Source: JAWXBR01 sp034440235 (lineage in GTDB: Bacteria; Bacteroidota; Ignavibacteria; Kapaibacteriales; Kapaibacteriaceae). From it: 17,412 nucleotides of DNA. A model generated the notes under the pieces. That model was not told where the DNA came from, did not search any database, and saw only the letters and a list, made by a program, of their open reading frames with translations. The DNA lies in assembly GCA_034440235.1 (NCBI GenBank), contig JAWXBR010000026.1:1-17412 (forward strand). The letters are read 5' to 3'. This document shows, piece after piece, positions 1-8,634 of this stretch. The position numbers were made by a program, and so were the translations under genes. Position 1 is the stretch's first letter, and every line of letters starts with the position of its first letter.

Positions 1-43
1 GTGTATCCATCTATGATGAATAGGTTGTCGTCGAAGGAAAAAA

Positions 44-80
44 GAAGAGAAAGCCCGTCCTAGTGATGGGCTTTTTCTTT
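44..80 (+). terminator. Rho-independent terminator of an upstream gene
   Basis: A G+C-rich stem, AAAGCCCGTC (50-59) pairing with GATGGGCTTT (65-74) with one G-T wobble and loop CTAGT, can be lengthened outward by A-T and G-T pairs to about 44-80. A T-rich tract follows on the + strand. This is a typical intrinsic terminator. It probably ends a + strand gene whose last codons lie in 1-43; one reading frame stops with TAG at 21-23 and another with TGA at 14-16, and I cannot tell which is real. The same AAAGCCCG core recurs in the terminator at 8537-8572. Confidence 0.8.
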
Positions 81-109
81 TGCTGAACGCCGTCGCGCTT
101 GGGAACCGC

Positions 110-121
110 TATACTTGCCGC
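110..121 (+). promoter_or_regulatory. Candidate promoter -7/-10 box for the T9SS-sorted protein gene
   Basis: TATACTTG at 110-117 differs by one base from the Bacteroidota -7 consensus TAnnTTTG, and lies 72 bases upstream of the start at 189 and just after the upstream terminator. It is followed by CCGC, as is the TATATTG box before the next gene. No convincing -33 TTTG box is found at the expected spacing, so this is a suggestion only. Confidence 0.3.
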
Positions 122-188
122 ACACTGACGCAACAATTCCAGACGGTGGGCGGTTCAGGACGCTCACTTTCTAACGACAGGACGACCT

Positions 189-1271
189 ATGCTGCTTCGA
201 GTAACGATTACACTTGTCCTGACGATTTGTCTGTTGCTGCCTTCTGCGGTTGCGCAGAACACTGTTTGCATTACTGCCACGCGGGACACGATAAAAGTTC
301 CTGCTCCGAGGGCGAGTGTGGAGCGAGATGGTACGATTGGACTTATGACGTGCCTTCCCGGAACGTTTCGTGTCACGAATGTGCGATTGCAAAACAACAG
401 TCCAGCCCTGACCCTCGAGCATCCACAGACACCGTTCCTAATACACAATGGTGAGACCATTCCTATTCGCGTTCACTACAGTCCAAATGGCAATGCCGAT
501 ACGATTACCGACAAACTGATTGTATCTGCCGAAGATTCGAGTGGCACAGGATCGTATGGCGAAGCATCATCCGTTATTAAAGCGTTTATTGGCGACCCTT
601 TGCCTATTGATACGATTCATCTAACATCGATTCGCTCTGCCGGACTTCTTCCTAACTCGATTCGATTTAGGCTGGTACTCGATTCTGCATTGAGTGAGGA
701 CGTCGGCTTTGGTATCGCAACGTTTAAGTACAAACAAACAGAGCTCAACCCCGGAGACTATACGATAACAGCAGACTCAACGAACGGCGAGTTTCGCTAC
801 TCGAGTATTCGCATTGTGCCCGATAACCTTCGTCACGTTGGTGACACCGTTGCCGACCTACATTTTTACATTCTTTCGAGCGACACAAACAACGTCCTCG
901 AACTCATTCGCCTCGAATGGTTTGCAAAATTCACGGGCGAGGCTATCTACACACATACTGTTGTTGATGAGGCAATTGTCTCAGACGTACATAATGATTA
1001 TAAACTGGCTGCGAACGGACTTACACTTAGTGTGTTTCCAAATCCAGCCGAAGCGTTTGCCACTGTGTCTTATACATGTTCCATAGGCACAACACAACTC
1101 GCACTCTACTCTTCGATGGGCGTCGAGCTAATCCACCTCTCTGCATTTGTTACTTCAGAATCGCAAATGCTGTCGGTGCCGCTCGACCTCTCGTCGGTTC
1201 CTCCGGGCGTATACTACGTTCGCCTGTCGGCAAACGGCACATCGATTGTCAGGTCGGTAGTAGTTCTGTAA
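189..1271 (+). CDS. Secreted protein with T9SS type A C-terminal sorting domain
   Basis: A 360-residue exported protein of unknown specific function. The first 22 residues are a signal peptide: Arg4, a hydrophobic core rich in L/V/T/I, and a likely signal peptidase site after AVA (20-22). Residues about 50-120 look like an immunoglobulin-like beta-sandwich of the choice-of-anchor D type (VRLQNNSPALTLEHPQTPF, then IPIRVHYSPNG), a fold often found in FCB surface proteins. From about residue 278 a T9SS type A sorting domain begins (LSVFPNP at 280-286) and continues to GVYYVRL and the terminal IVRSVVVL. In characterised species such domains take cargo across the outer membrane by the type IX system and are then usually cleaved off. 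The ATG at 189 gives a complete signal peptide; upstream there is only a weak AGGA-like ribosome site. The next gene also encodes an exported envelope protein but is separated by 214 bases, so co-transcription is not implied. The export call is firm; the role is unknown. Confidence 0.85.
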   Translation: MLLRVTITLVLTICLLLPSAVAQNTVCITATRDTIKVPAPRASVERDGTIGLMTCLPGTFRVTNVRLQNNSPALTLEHPQTPFLIHNGETIPIRVHYSPNGNADTITDKLIVSAEDSSGTGSYGEASSVIKAFIGDPLPIDTIHLTSIRSAGLLPNSIRFRLVLDSALSEDVGFGIATFKYKQTELNPGDYTITADSTNGEFRYSSIRIVPDNLRHVGDTVADLHFYILSSDTNNVLELIRLEWFAKFTGEAIYTHTVVDEAIVSDVHNDYKLAANGLTLSVFPNPAEAFATVSYTCSIGTTQLALYSSMGVELIHLSAFVTSESQMLSVPLDLSSVPPGVYYVRLSANGTSIVRSVVVL

Positions 1272-1310
1272 CCGAATTACGCCGGAGAGGATAACTCACG
1301 TCGACCCCAA

Positions 1311-1325
1311 GCCCACGAAGTGGGC
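1311..1325 (+). other. GAA-triloop hairpin after the T9SS protein gene
   Basis: GCCCAC (1311-1316) pairs perfectly with GTGGGC (1320-1325) around a GAA loop. There is no T-tract, so it is not a standard intrinsic terminator. It could mark or protect an mRNA 3' end. The rest of the 1272-1485 gap holds a candidate promoter (1418-1449) and no gene that I can support. Confidence 0.4.
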
Positions 1326-1417
1326 GCCCCGTGCCAACAGCGGGTATGTTTCGCAGGAAAGCGGTCTAACTCCGCACGCATGATGCACTTGCATGTCGTG
1401 AACAATATGCCCATTCG

Positions 1418-1449
1418 TTTAGGGTCTAAGCTTTCCCGGCCTTATATTG
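1418..1449 (+). promoter_or_regulatory. Candidate promoter for the mltD-like gene
   Basis: TTTA (1418-1421), then 21 bases, then TATATTG (1443-1449). This resembles the Bacteroidota primary sigma pattern of TTTG, 19-21 bases, TAnnTTTG. The box is followed by CCGC as at 118-121. It lies 36 bases before the chosen start codon. Confidence 0.35.
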
Positions 1450-1475
1450 CCGCTTCTTCTTCACACCAATCAAGC

Positions 1476-1481
1476 GGGAGG
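1476..1481 (+). promoter_or_regulatory. Shine-Dalgarno site fixing the mltD-like start
   Basis: GGGAGG lies 4 bases before the ATG at 1486. The longer reading frame would begin at a TTG at 1447 that overlaps the candidate promoter box and would put 13 extra residues before the signal peptide. The site therefore favours 1486. Confidence 0.75.
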
Positions 1482-1485
1482 TCCA

Positions 1486-3876
1486 ATGGCCGAAAAGGTC
1501 CTAAGGATTTACCTTCGCCCATTGTGCTGTCTGATAGCACTGGTGGTGTTGTGTTCTTCTATTGCATCGGCGCAAGCGCCTCAACCGACCGGACCAACTA
1601 GCACGCTCGTACGCACAGCGTCCAAGCCGGTGTTTCCCGATGAATTTTCTGATCTGGACGAAGCATCGTCTGCATCGGCGGGTAAGTGGACCGACGACGT
1701 TGTAAGTCGTCTCGAACGAGCACGTCAGTTTTACCTAAAGGCCCTTGCGCTGCTCGACGGAAAGGATACAGCTGCTGCTGCTTCGCAATTCGAGCTTTCA
1801 ATTGCCCTTTTAAACGAACTCGCTACGTTCCCTCGCATCGAGGAGAACGCCGACTTCACCGATCTCGCTCAGTCTATTATCGAAGACTACGAGTCCTACA
1901 TCCAGAGCATCGACAACCTAGGTGAGAATTCCTCGGTGTTCATTTTGCGTCAGCGACTCTTCGAGGAAGTCGAGGCTGCGCGCACCAAGGTCGAACCAAT
2001 CCTCATACCCGCTCCCGAAGAGCCAGCGAACCACCCCGAAACGATTATTCCCCTTCCGTTCAACGAGCCTGTACAAAAGAACATTGCGTTTTTAACGACA
2101 GGTAAGGGGCGCGCTTTCATGAAGCGATGCCTTGAGCGCAGTGGCCGTTGGTTCGACATGCTTAAGCGTGTTGCAAAAGAAGAAGCCATGCCCGAAGAAA
2201 TTGTCTATCTGGCAATGATCGAGTCGGCGCTGAATCCTAATGCTGTCTCTTGGGCAAAGGCTGTTGGCATGTGGCAGTTCATACAGCCTACAGGTGAACA
2301 GTACGAGCTTGATGTAACGTTCTGGAAAGACGAACGTCGCGACCCCGAAAAAGCAACACGTGCGGCAATGAACTTCCTTAAAGATCTTTACAATGAACTT
2401 GGCGACTGGCACCTTGCTCTCGCTGCATACAACTGCGGCGCCGGTGGCGTACGACGTAGCATGCGTAAAGCGGGCGTAGAAAAAGGAACGTTCTGGGACA
2501 TCAGAGAAAAGCTCCCGCGTGAGACTCGCCATTATGTGCCGCTATACGTTGCAACTGCAATTGTCTCGATGAACCGCGAACAGTATGGCTTCCCGGACGA
2601 CTCTCTGCAATTCCATCCGCCGTATCAATACGAAACGTTTACTGTTGCAGAACCCGTGAATCTCGCAGCACTTGCAACGTGTGTTGGCATCCCAACCGAC
2701 TCACTACGAGCGCTCAACCCCGAGCTGCTGCGCACGTGTACACCGCCCAATGTCCGATACGAACTCAAGGTCCCTAGAGGCAGCAACAACCAGATGGCGG
2801 TACGTTTTGCAGCCCTGACAGACGAGCAAAAACGTCCGTGGATGAACCACACCGTCACGCGCGGCGAAACGCTTGCAAGCATAGCACGACGCTATCATGT
2901 AAGTGCGGCAGATGTGGCAAGTGTGAACGGACTAAAAGGATATAAGGCTAAGGTTAGAAGGGGCTCGACACTGCGCATTCCAGTCGGTGGCACTTCGTTC
3001 ACCGATGTCGCAGCAGTATCACCGGTATCTACAAATTCAACACCTGCATCGACAACAACATTTTCAACGTCCACATCATCGACGTCTCCTGGTAGGTCGA
3101 CGACGTCTGCTACTTCACACGGTGGAGTTTCGACACATGTTGTTGTAAGCGGCGACAATCTCTACACTGTTTCGCAACGTTATGGTGTACGCTTAACAGA
3201 TTTACGAAACTGGAATAATCTGCCGTACGACAAAGAGAATATTCGCATCGGCGATACGCTCATTGTTGCACGCATCGATCAGGCATCTGCTCCGACCACT
3301 GCGGCTTCGGTAGAACGCATTCGTGTTTCGCGCAACATAACGCACAGCGTTACGAGCGGCGAATCGCTGGCTTCGATTGCTTCGTTATACCAGTCTACAC
3401 CAGAGAGAATTAGCGAACTGAATAACCTGAAGAAAAACACGACGCTGAAAGCTGGACGTAAGCTCACCATAGAAACATCGCTTTCGAAGAGCGAGCTTGC
3501 TACAATTACAAGAAGTGCCCCCTCTGGAAAGCCCCTTTTCCATAAGGTCAAAAGTGGTGAGAGCCTGGGGTCGATCTCTGCGCTATATGGCGTCGACGAA
3601 GATGACTTGCGCCGCTGGAACTCTGATGTAGTTCAGGGCACCACCGTTTTTGCCAAGACGAGACTGAAGGTGTACGGAGCCCAGATGGCCTCGAAGGGTA
3701 GCGCAGCGTCGAGTTCGGCCAAAAAGCTACCTAAAACCTACAAGGTTCGTCGCGGGGACACCATAACAGAAATTGCTGATAAGTTCGGCGTGTCTGTACA
3801 GACCCTAAGGCGCAAGAATCCGCAGTTACGTACGTCGGACGCGCTTCGCACCGGACAAAAGGTCCGTCTTCAGTAA
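1486..3876 (+). CDS. mltD: MltD-type lytic transglycosylase with LysM repeats
   Basis: A 796-residue exported murein hydrolase that would cleave the MurNAc-GlcNAc bond of peptidoglycan, forming 1,6-anhydro-MurNAc. Residues 1-30 are a signal peptide ending SIASA before QAP, with no lipobox Cys at the cleavage site. The goose-lysozyme/SLT domain spans about 230-360: catalytic Glu246 in IESALNP, GMWQF, then the AYNCG motif with Tyr315. Next comes a degenerate LysM-like stretch (about 385-430) and five clear LysM modules starting near residues 455 (HTVTRGETL), 551 (HVVVSGDNL), 620 (HSVTSGESL), 686 (HKVKSGESL) and 752 (YKVRRGDTI), the last ending at the C-terminus. A Ser/Thr-rich linker at about 505-548 separates the first two. 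The E. coli protein has two LysM modules, so this is a long version. It lies 88 bases before the next gene with no clear terminator between. The family assignment is firm; the name mltD is by architecture. Confidence 0.93.
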   Translation: MAEKVLRIYLRPLCCLIALVVLCSSIASAQAPQPTGPTSTLVRTASKPVFPDEFSDLDEASSASAGKWTDDVVSRLERARQFYLKALALLDGKDTAAAASQFELSIALLNELATFPRIEENADFTDLAQSIIEDYESYIQSIDNLGENSSVFILRQRLFEEVEAARTKVEPILIPAPEEPANHPETIIPLPFNEPVQKNIAFLTTGKGRAFMKRCLERSGRWFDMLKRVAKEEAMPEEIVYLAMIESALNPNAVSWAKAVGMWQFIQPTGEQYELDVTFWKDERRDPEKATRAAMNFLKDLYNELGDWHLALAAYNCGAGGVRRSMRKAGVEKGTFWDIREKLPRETRHYVPLYVATAIVSMNREQYGFPDDSLQFHPPYQYETFTVAEPVNLAALATCVGIPTDSLRALNPELLRTCTPPNVRYELKVPRGSNNQMAVRFAALTDEQKRPWMNHTVTRGETLASIARRYHVSAADVASVNGLKGYKAKVRRGSTLRIPVGGTSFTDVAAVSPVSTNSTPASTTTFSTSTSSTSPGRSTTSATSHGGVSTHVVVSGDNLYTVSQRYGVRLTDLRNWNNLPYDKENIRIGDTLIVARIDQASAPTTAASVERIRVSRNITHSVTSGESLASIASLYQSTPERISELNNLKKNTTLKAGRKLTIETSLSKSELATITRSAPSGKPLFHKVKSGESLGSISALYGVDEDDLRRWNSDVVQGTTVFAKTRLKVYGAQMASKGSAASSSAKKLPKTYKVRRGDTITEIADKFGVSVQTLRRKNPQLRTSDALRTGQKVRLQ

Positions 3877-3950
3877 CGAAGCAGTCTCAGCCAATGCTTT
3901 AGACTGGGCGGTAAATTCAAAAGGGGCGCGAACGCCGTCGGAAACCGTCG

Positions 3951-3957
3951 TAAATTG
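3951..3957 (+). promoter_or_regulatory. Possible -7/-10 box directly before the nucleotidyltransferase gene
   Basis: TAAATTG lies only 7 bases before the ATG at 3965, and no Shine-Dalgarno sequence precedes that ATG. If the box is real, transcription would start at or next to the start codon, giving a leaderless mRNA. A weak upstream element and A+T content alone could also explain the match. Confidence 0.2.
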
Positions 3958-3964
3958 TAGGTTC

Positions 3965-4945
3965 ATGCGCGCCATCATCCCCGTAGCAGGTATCGGTACA
4001 CGTCTGCGTCCGCACACGTTTACGCTTCCTAAAGTTCTCGTCAACGTAGCAGGTAAGCCCATTCTTGGGCACATCCTCGATTCGCTCGTTGCACAAGGTA
4101 TAACCTCTGCAACTATCATAACCGGATACAAGGGAGACCTTGTAGAAGATTATGTGCGCAGTAACTACACACTCGACTGCACATTTGTAGTTCAAGACGA
4201 GATGCTTGGTCTCGGACACGCCATTTGGATTGCGCGCGAAACTCTTGGTGAAGAGCCAGCGCTGATAATTCTCGGCGACACTGTCTTCGATGTCGACTTG
4301 TCGGTACTCGAGACATCGGCGTTTTCGTCGCTTGGCGTAAAGTATGTGGAAGACCCTCGTCGTTTTGGCGTGGTAATGACCGATGGTGGATTCGTTACGC
4401 GACTAGTAGAAAAACCCGAGGTGCCTCTCTCACACAATGCACTTGTAGGCCTTTATTACATAAAGAATACCACAGCACTACGCACAGCATTAGACGAGCT
4501 CATTGCCAATGACATGCGTTCCAAGAATGAGTATCAACTCACCGATGCTCTGCAGCTCATGGTCAATGCTGGTGAGAAGTTCACAACGTTTACAGTCGAA
4601 GGCTGGCACGATTGCGGCAAGCCCGAGACCCTGCTCGAAACAAATCGCTTCCTGCTAACAAAGCGTCAGAGCAGTGTGCTCTCACCTAAGGGTTGCGTGT
4701 TAGTGCCACCCGTTCACCTCGATCCTACAGCAATTGTCGAGCACTCGGTAATAGGTCCGTACGCTTCCATTTCGAAAGGCGCCGTTGTGCGTAATAGCAT
4801 TGTACGCGATAGCATCATTTGCGACAATGCCACAGTTAGCGATATCACACTCGATCAGTCAATCATCGGCGAAAACGCCGAAGTAAGCGGACGTTTTGCA
4901 TCCATCAACATCGGCGACGCAAGTGTCGTCCGTCTAAGTCAATAG
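3965..4945 (+). CDS. Sugar-phosphate nucleotidyltransferase with C-terminal hexapeptide repeats
   Basis: A 326-residue enzyme expected to join a nucleoside triphosphate and a sugar 1-phosphate to give an NDP-sugar and pyrophosphate, in the cytoplasm. The N-terminal Rossmann-like domain has the signature AGIGTRLRP (8-16) with Lys23, a metal-site LGD (103-105), EKPEVP (149-154) and EYQLTDAL (189-196). GWHDCGKPETLLETN (213-227) resembles the sugar-binding end of long-form glucose-1-phosphate thymidylyltransferases. Residues about 240-325 are isoleucine/valine-rich hexapeptide repeats that would form a left-handed beta-helix (VIGPYASISKGAVV, IVRDSIICDNATV). The nucleotide and sugar cannot be read from sequence: RmlA-, RfbF- and GlmU-like roles are all possible, though it lacks the longer GlmU acetyltransferase half. 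No Shine-Dalgarno is visible, but the start matches the family N-terminus. metK begins 5 bases after the stop, so the two are probably co-transcribed. Confidence 0.85.
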   Translation: MRAIIPVAGIGTRLRPHTFTLPKVLVNVAGKPILGHILDSLVAQGITSATIITGYKGDLVEDYVRSNYTLDCTFVVQDEMLGLGHAIWIARETLGEEPALIILGDTVFDVDLSVLETSAFSSLGVKYVEDPRRFGVVMTDGGFVTRLVEKPEVPLSHNALVGLYYIKNTTALRTALDELIANDMRSKNEYQLTDALQLMVNAGEKFTTFTVEGWHDCGKPETLLETNRFLLTKRQSSVLSPKGCVLVPPVHLDPTAIVEHSVIGPYASISKGAVVRNSIVRDSIICDNATVSDITLDQSIIGENAEVSGRFASINIGDASVVRLSQ

Positions 4946-4950
4946 GACAA

Positions 4951-6096
4951 ATGAGCAGTTATATCTTCACTTCAGAGTCCGTCAGCGAAGGTCATCCCGA
5001 CAAAATCTGCGATCAGATATCGGATGCAGTGCTCGACGCAGTTCTAACAGACGACCCGACGGGTCGCGTTGCATGTGAATGTTTTGCAGCCACAGGTATG
5101 ATCCTCGTTGGTGGCGAAATCACAACCACGACATATATCGATTTACCTAAGCTTGTGCGTGGTGTAATTCGTGACATCGGCTACACGCGCGCAGAGTACA
5201 GGTTCGATGCCGATTCATGCGCAGTCATTAACGTCATCAACCGTCAGAGTGACCACATTGCACAAGGCGTCGACTTGGGCGGTGCAGGCGACCAGGGCAT
5301 GATGTTCGGCTATGCGACGAAAGAAACCGATGTATACATGCCTGCCGCTTTGCATTACTCGCATGAGCTTGTAAAACGCTTGTCCTACATCCGTAAGAAC
5401 GAAGCGTCGCTCATGCCATACCTACGTCCGGATGCCAAGGCTCAAGTATCGGTTGTGTACGGCGATAACGGCGAAATTGTCCGCGTAGACACGGTGGTTG
5501 TGTCAACCCAACATGATAGAATGCCTGACGGACAGAAGACAATTGCCGAAGACGTTATCGAACATATCATCAAGAAGGTTATCCCAGCGCATCTCATTAC
5601 AGCCCAAACGAAATATCACGTCAACCCTACAGGCATTTTTGAAATAGGGGGCCCGCACGGCGATACGGGGCTAACGGGACGTAAGATTATCGTCGACACA
5701 TACGGCGGACGTGCTCCGCATGGTGGTGGCGCATTTTCAGGCAAGGATCCAACAAAGGTCGACCGCTCTGCTGCATACGCAGCACGTCACCTTGCAAAGA
5801 ACATCGTTGCTGCAGGTGTTGCATCTGAGTGCACCATTCAGGTTGCATACGCCATTGGTGTTGCAGAGCCTGTATCGATTCACGTAAACACACACAATAC
5901 CGGCACTGCGCCCGATACAGAACTCAACGCATACATTGCTAAAGAAATTGACCTAACGCCAGCGGGCATTATCAAGCGCCTCGACCTGCGCCGACCCATC
6001 TATCGTCCAACCGCCGCCTACGGACACTTCGGACGTCCCGAATTCCCATGGGAGCAGCTCGAACTCGTAACTACATTCAAATCAAAATTCGCATAA
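4951..6096 (+). CDS. metK: S-adenosylmethionine synthetase
   Basis: A 381-residue enzyme making S-adenosylmethionine from methionine and ATP, a normal length for bacterial MetK. The N-terminal ATP/Mg site is seen as EGHPDKICDQISDA (13-26). The GAGDQG motif is at 111-116, and the phosphate-binding GGGAFSGKD is at 258-266 followed by PTKVDRSAAY. All three signature regions look intact. The start is supported by AGGA at 4944-4947, which overlaps the stop codon of the preceding nucleotidyltransferase gene. ahcY follows 10 bases downstream. There is no room for a SAM riboswitch between this gene and its neighbour, so any control would have to act at the head of the run (before 3965). Confidence 0.97.
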   Translation: MSSYIFTSESVSEGHPDKICDQISDAVLDAVLTDDPTGRVACECFAATGMILVGGEITTTTYIDLPKLVRGVIRDIGYTRAEYRFDADSCAVINVINRQSDHIAQGVDLGGAGDQGMMFGYATKETDVYMPAALHYSHELVKRLSYIRKNEASLMPYLRPDAKAQVSVVYGDNGEIVRVDTVVVSTQHDRMPDGQKTIAEDVIEHIIKKVIPAHLITAQTKYHVNPTGIFEIGGPHGDTGLTGRKIIVDTYGGRAPHGGGAFSGKDPTKVDRSAAYAARHLAKNIVAAGVASECTIQVAYAIGVAEPVSIHVNTHNTGTAPDTELNAYIAKEIDLTPAGIIKRLDLRRPIYRPTAAYGHFGRPEFPWEQLELVTTFKSKFA

Positions 6097-6106
6097 CGGA
6101 ACACCT

Positions 6107-7624
<1,518 letters not shown>

Positions 7625-7625
7625 A

Positions 7626-7667
7626 CCCCATCCGAAGGATGGGGGCCCCCTTACTCGGGGAGCCCCC
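7626..7667 (+). other. Two overlapping, mutually exclusive hairpins after ahcY
   Basis: Directly after the ahcY stop, CCCCATCC (7626-7633) pairs perfectly with GGATGGGG (7637-7644) around a GAA loop. GGGGGC (7641-7646) can instead pair with GCCCCC (7662-7667), extended inward by CCCC (7647-7650) with GGGG (7657-7660). The two stems share bases 7641-7644, so both cannot be fully formed. Neither is followed by a T-tract. A further small GAA-loop hairpin, TGTTC/GAACA, is at 7686-7698. The function is unknown; mRNA 3'-end protection is one possibility. Confidence 0.55.
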
Positions 7668-7702
7668 TACTAGTCACAGTTAAGCTGTTCGAAGAACAAT
7701 TT

Positions 7703-7752
7703 GAAGCCTGTCCGACGCCCCCAAGGGGTCTGTTCGACAGGCTTCTTTTTTT
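7703..7752 (+). terminator. Strong Rho-independent terminator of the ahcY transcript
   Basis: GAAGCCTGTC (7703-7712) pairs perfectly with GACAGGCTTC (7736-7745). The interior adds a CCCC/GGGG stem (7718-7721 with 7725-7728). Seven T follow directly (7746-7752). It separates the metK-ahcY run from the lipoprotein gene. Confidence 0.9.
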
Positions 7753-7827
7753 ATGGGAACACGCTTTCATGCTCAGGAGTACACCCGCGCGTTCAGGGGA
7801 TGGACGTACAGTACAATTCACATGATT

Positions 7828-7832
7828 GGGAG
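7828..7832 (+). promoter_or_regulatory. Shine-Dalgarno site fixing the lipoprotein start
   Basis: GGGAG lies 6 bases before the ATG at 7839. The longer open frame, from a TTG at 7701, would run through the ahcY terminator hairpin and bury the lipoprotein signal, so 7839 is the true start. Confidence 0.75.
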
Positions 7833-7838
7833 TCAACG

Positions 7839-8339
7839 ATGAAGATTCGGGCCTTTTTACTTGCCACACTGGCAGTTGGTGCACTTGTTAGCTGCAACAA
7901 GTCGGATGCAGACAAGACATACGACAACAAGATCGACGCAGCTAAAGACTCTATTGACATGGCCGCAGATCGCGCAAAGGCTGCACTCGATGCAGAACGC
8001 GACGCATACTATGCCGATGTTGATATGCGCATGGATCGTATGAACGCATACCTCGACTCGCTCGAAACAGAATACAACAAGTCGCGAGGAAGCGCTAAAA
8101 TTGCAATTCGCAAGCGCATCAGCGGCATTACAGCAACACGCGACACGATGCGCATCTGGTATGTAGACCTTAAGGGTAGTGATCGCGAAATCTACGTCGT
8201 AAAACGTCAGCGTTTCGACTCCATCATGGACGCCGAAAACGCACGCAACGGCTTTTGGGATAAGAACCGGAACTACCAACCAAAACCTGCAGACGGCGCG
8301 GCGGATGGTGTGAAGCTTGCTCCAAACAAAAACAAATAA
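7839..8339 (+). CDS. Small helical lipoprotein, function unknown
   Basis: A 166-residue putative lipoprotein. The N-terminus is a short lipoprotein signal (Lys2, Arg4, then a hydrophobic core) ending in the lipobox LVSC with Cys19 as the lipidation site. The rest is highly charged and almost certainly alpha-helical. Residues about 25-85 have a coiled-coil pattern (AAKDSIDMAADRAKAALDAE, then RMDRMNAYLDSLE), and the tail is Pro/Lys/Asn-rich. I recognise no named family. By analogy with other small coiled-coil lipoproteins it may sit in the outer membrane facing the periplasm, but this is inference. The next gene, a 49-residue membrane protein, starts 25 bases downstream with its own good ribosome site, and both end before the terminator at 8537-8572, so they are likely one transcript. 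Confidence 0.8.
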   Translation: MKIRAFLLATLAVGALVSCNKSDADKTYDNKIDAAKDSIDMAADRAKAALDAERDAYYADVDMRMDRMNAYLDSLETEYNKSRGSAKIAIRKRISGITATRDTMRIWYVDLKGSDREIYVVKRQRFDSIMDAENARNGFWDKNRNYQPKPADGAADGVKLAPNKNK

Positions 8340-8364
8340 CCTAATTTAACTTCAGGAGTCCGCC

Positions 8365-8514
8365 ATGTTATGGACAATTTTCGTCGTGCTTTTGATCTTG
8401 TGGGCAATTGGATTTATTGGATTCCCGGCAATCGGTGGGTTCATTCACATCCTACTAGTTATAGCTTTAGTCGTCGTAATCATTCGCGTGATTCAAGGTC
8501 GTAGAGCTATCTAA
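8365..8514 (+). CDS. lmo0937-type mini membrane protein (49 aa)
   Basis: A 49-residue, very hydrophobic protein with two likely membrane segments: MLWTIFVVLLILWAIGFIG and, after FPAIGGF, IHILLVIALVVVIIRVI, ending in a basic QGRRAI. The pattern MLWTI...GGFIHILLVIALVVV..QGRR is that of the lmo0937 family of tiny membrane proteins, whose molecular role is not established. AGGAG at 8354-8358 lies 6 bases before the ATG, strong support for translation. It follows the lipoprotein gene by 25 bases and is closed by a terminator 22 bases downstream. The gene is easily missed because of its size. Confidence 0.85.
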   Translation: MLWTIFVVLLILWAIGFIGFPAIGGFIHILLVIALVVVIIRVIQGRRAI

Positions 8515-8536
8515 AAGTTCGCATTTCAGAAATAAC

Positions 8537-8572
8537 GAAAAAGCCCGATTACGAGAGTAATCGGGCTTTTTC
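8537..8572. terminator. Perfect bidirectional terminator between convergent genes
   Basis: A flawless 16-bp stem (8537-8552 with 8557-8572; core AAAAAGCCCGATTAC) has a GAGA loop. T-runs on the + strand and, by complement, on the - strand let it end both the lmo0937-type gene (+) and the DUF1003 gene (-, ending at 8635). Confidence 0.93.
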
Positions 8573-8634
8573 TGTTTGCATTTAGATCGTGTGCAACGAG
8601 AAGACCTCAATTAGTACGATGAGAAAACAAGCCA

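Noticed and set aside
1..43. Tail of an upstream + strand gene
   Set aside because: Two frames close here (TGA at 14-16, TAG at 21-23) before a terminator, but with so few codons the frame and product cannot be decided, so no gene is listed.
1380..1400. ATGCA-CT-TGCAT inverted repeat as an operator
   Set aside because: It is short, single and not placed over the candidate promoter, so it cannot be supported as a regulatory site.
2092..2532. A 146-codon - strand frame opposite the lytic transglycosylase
   Set aside because: It is antisense to the conserved SLT domain and has no recognisable content.
3877..3964. SAM or SAH riboswitch upstream of the metK run
   Set aside because: Only small weak stems (such as GGCG-CGAA-CGCC) are visible in 88 bases; I see no kink-turn or pseudoknot pattern typical of known SAM or SAH riboswitches.
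7753..7842. A 29-codon frame starting ATGGGAACACGC whose TGA overlaps the lipoprotein ATG
   Set aside because: The arrangement looks like a coupled leader peptide, but the start directly follows the T-tract of a terminator and has no ribosome site, so it is probably chance.
7857..8279. A 140-codon - strand frame opposite the lipoprotein gene
   Set aside because: It is antisense to a gene with a clear lipobox and ribosome site; its Cys/Val-rich translation looks like a shadow of the coding strand.
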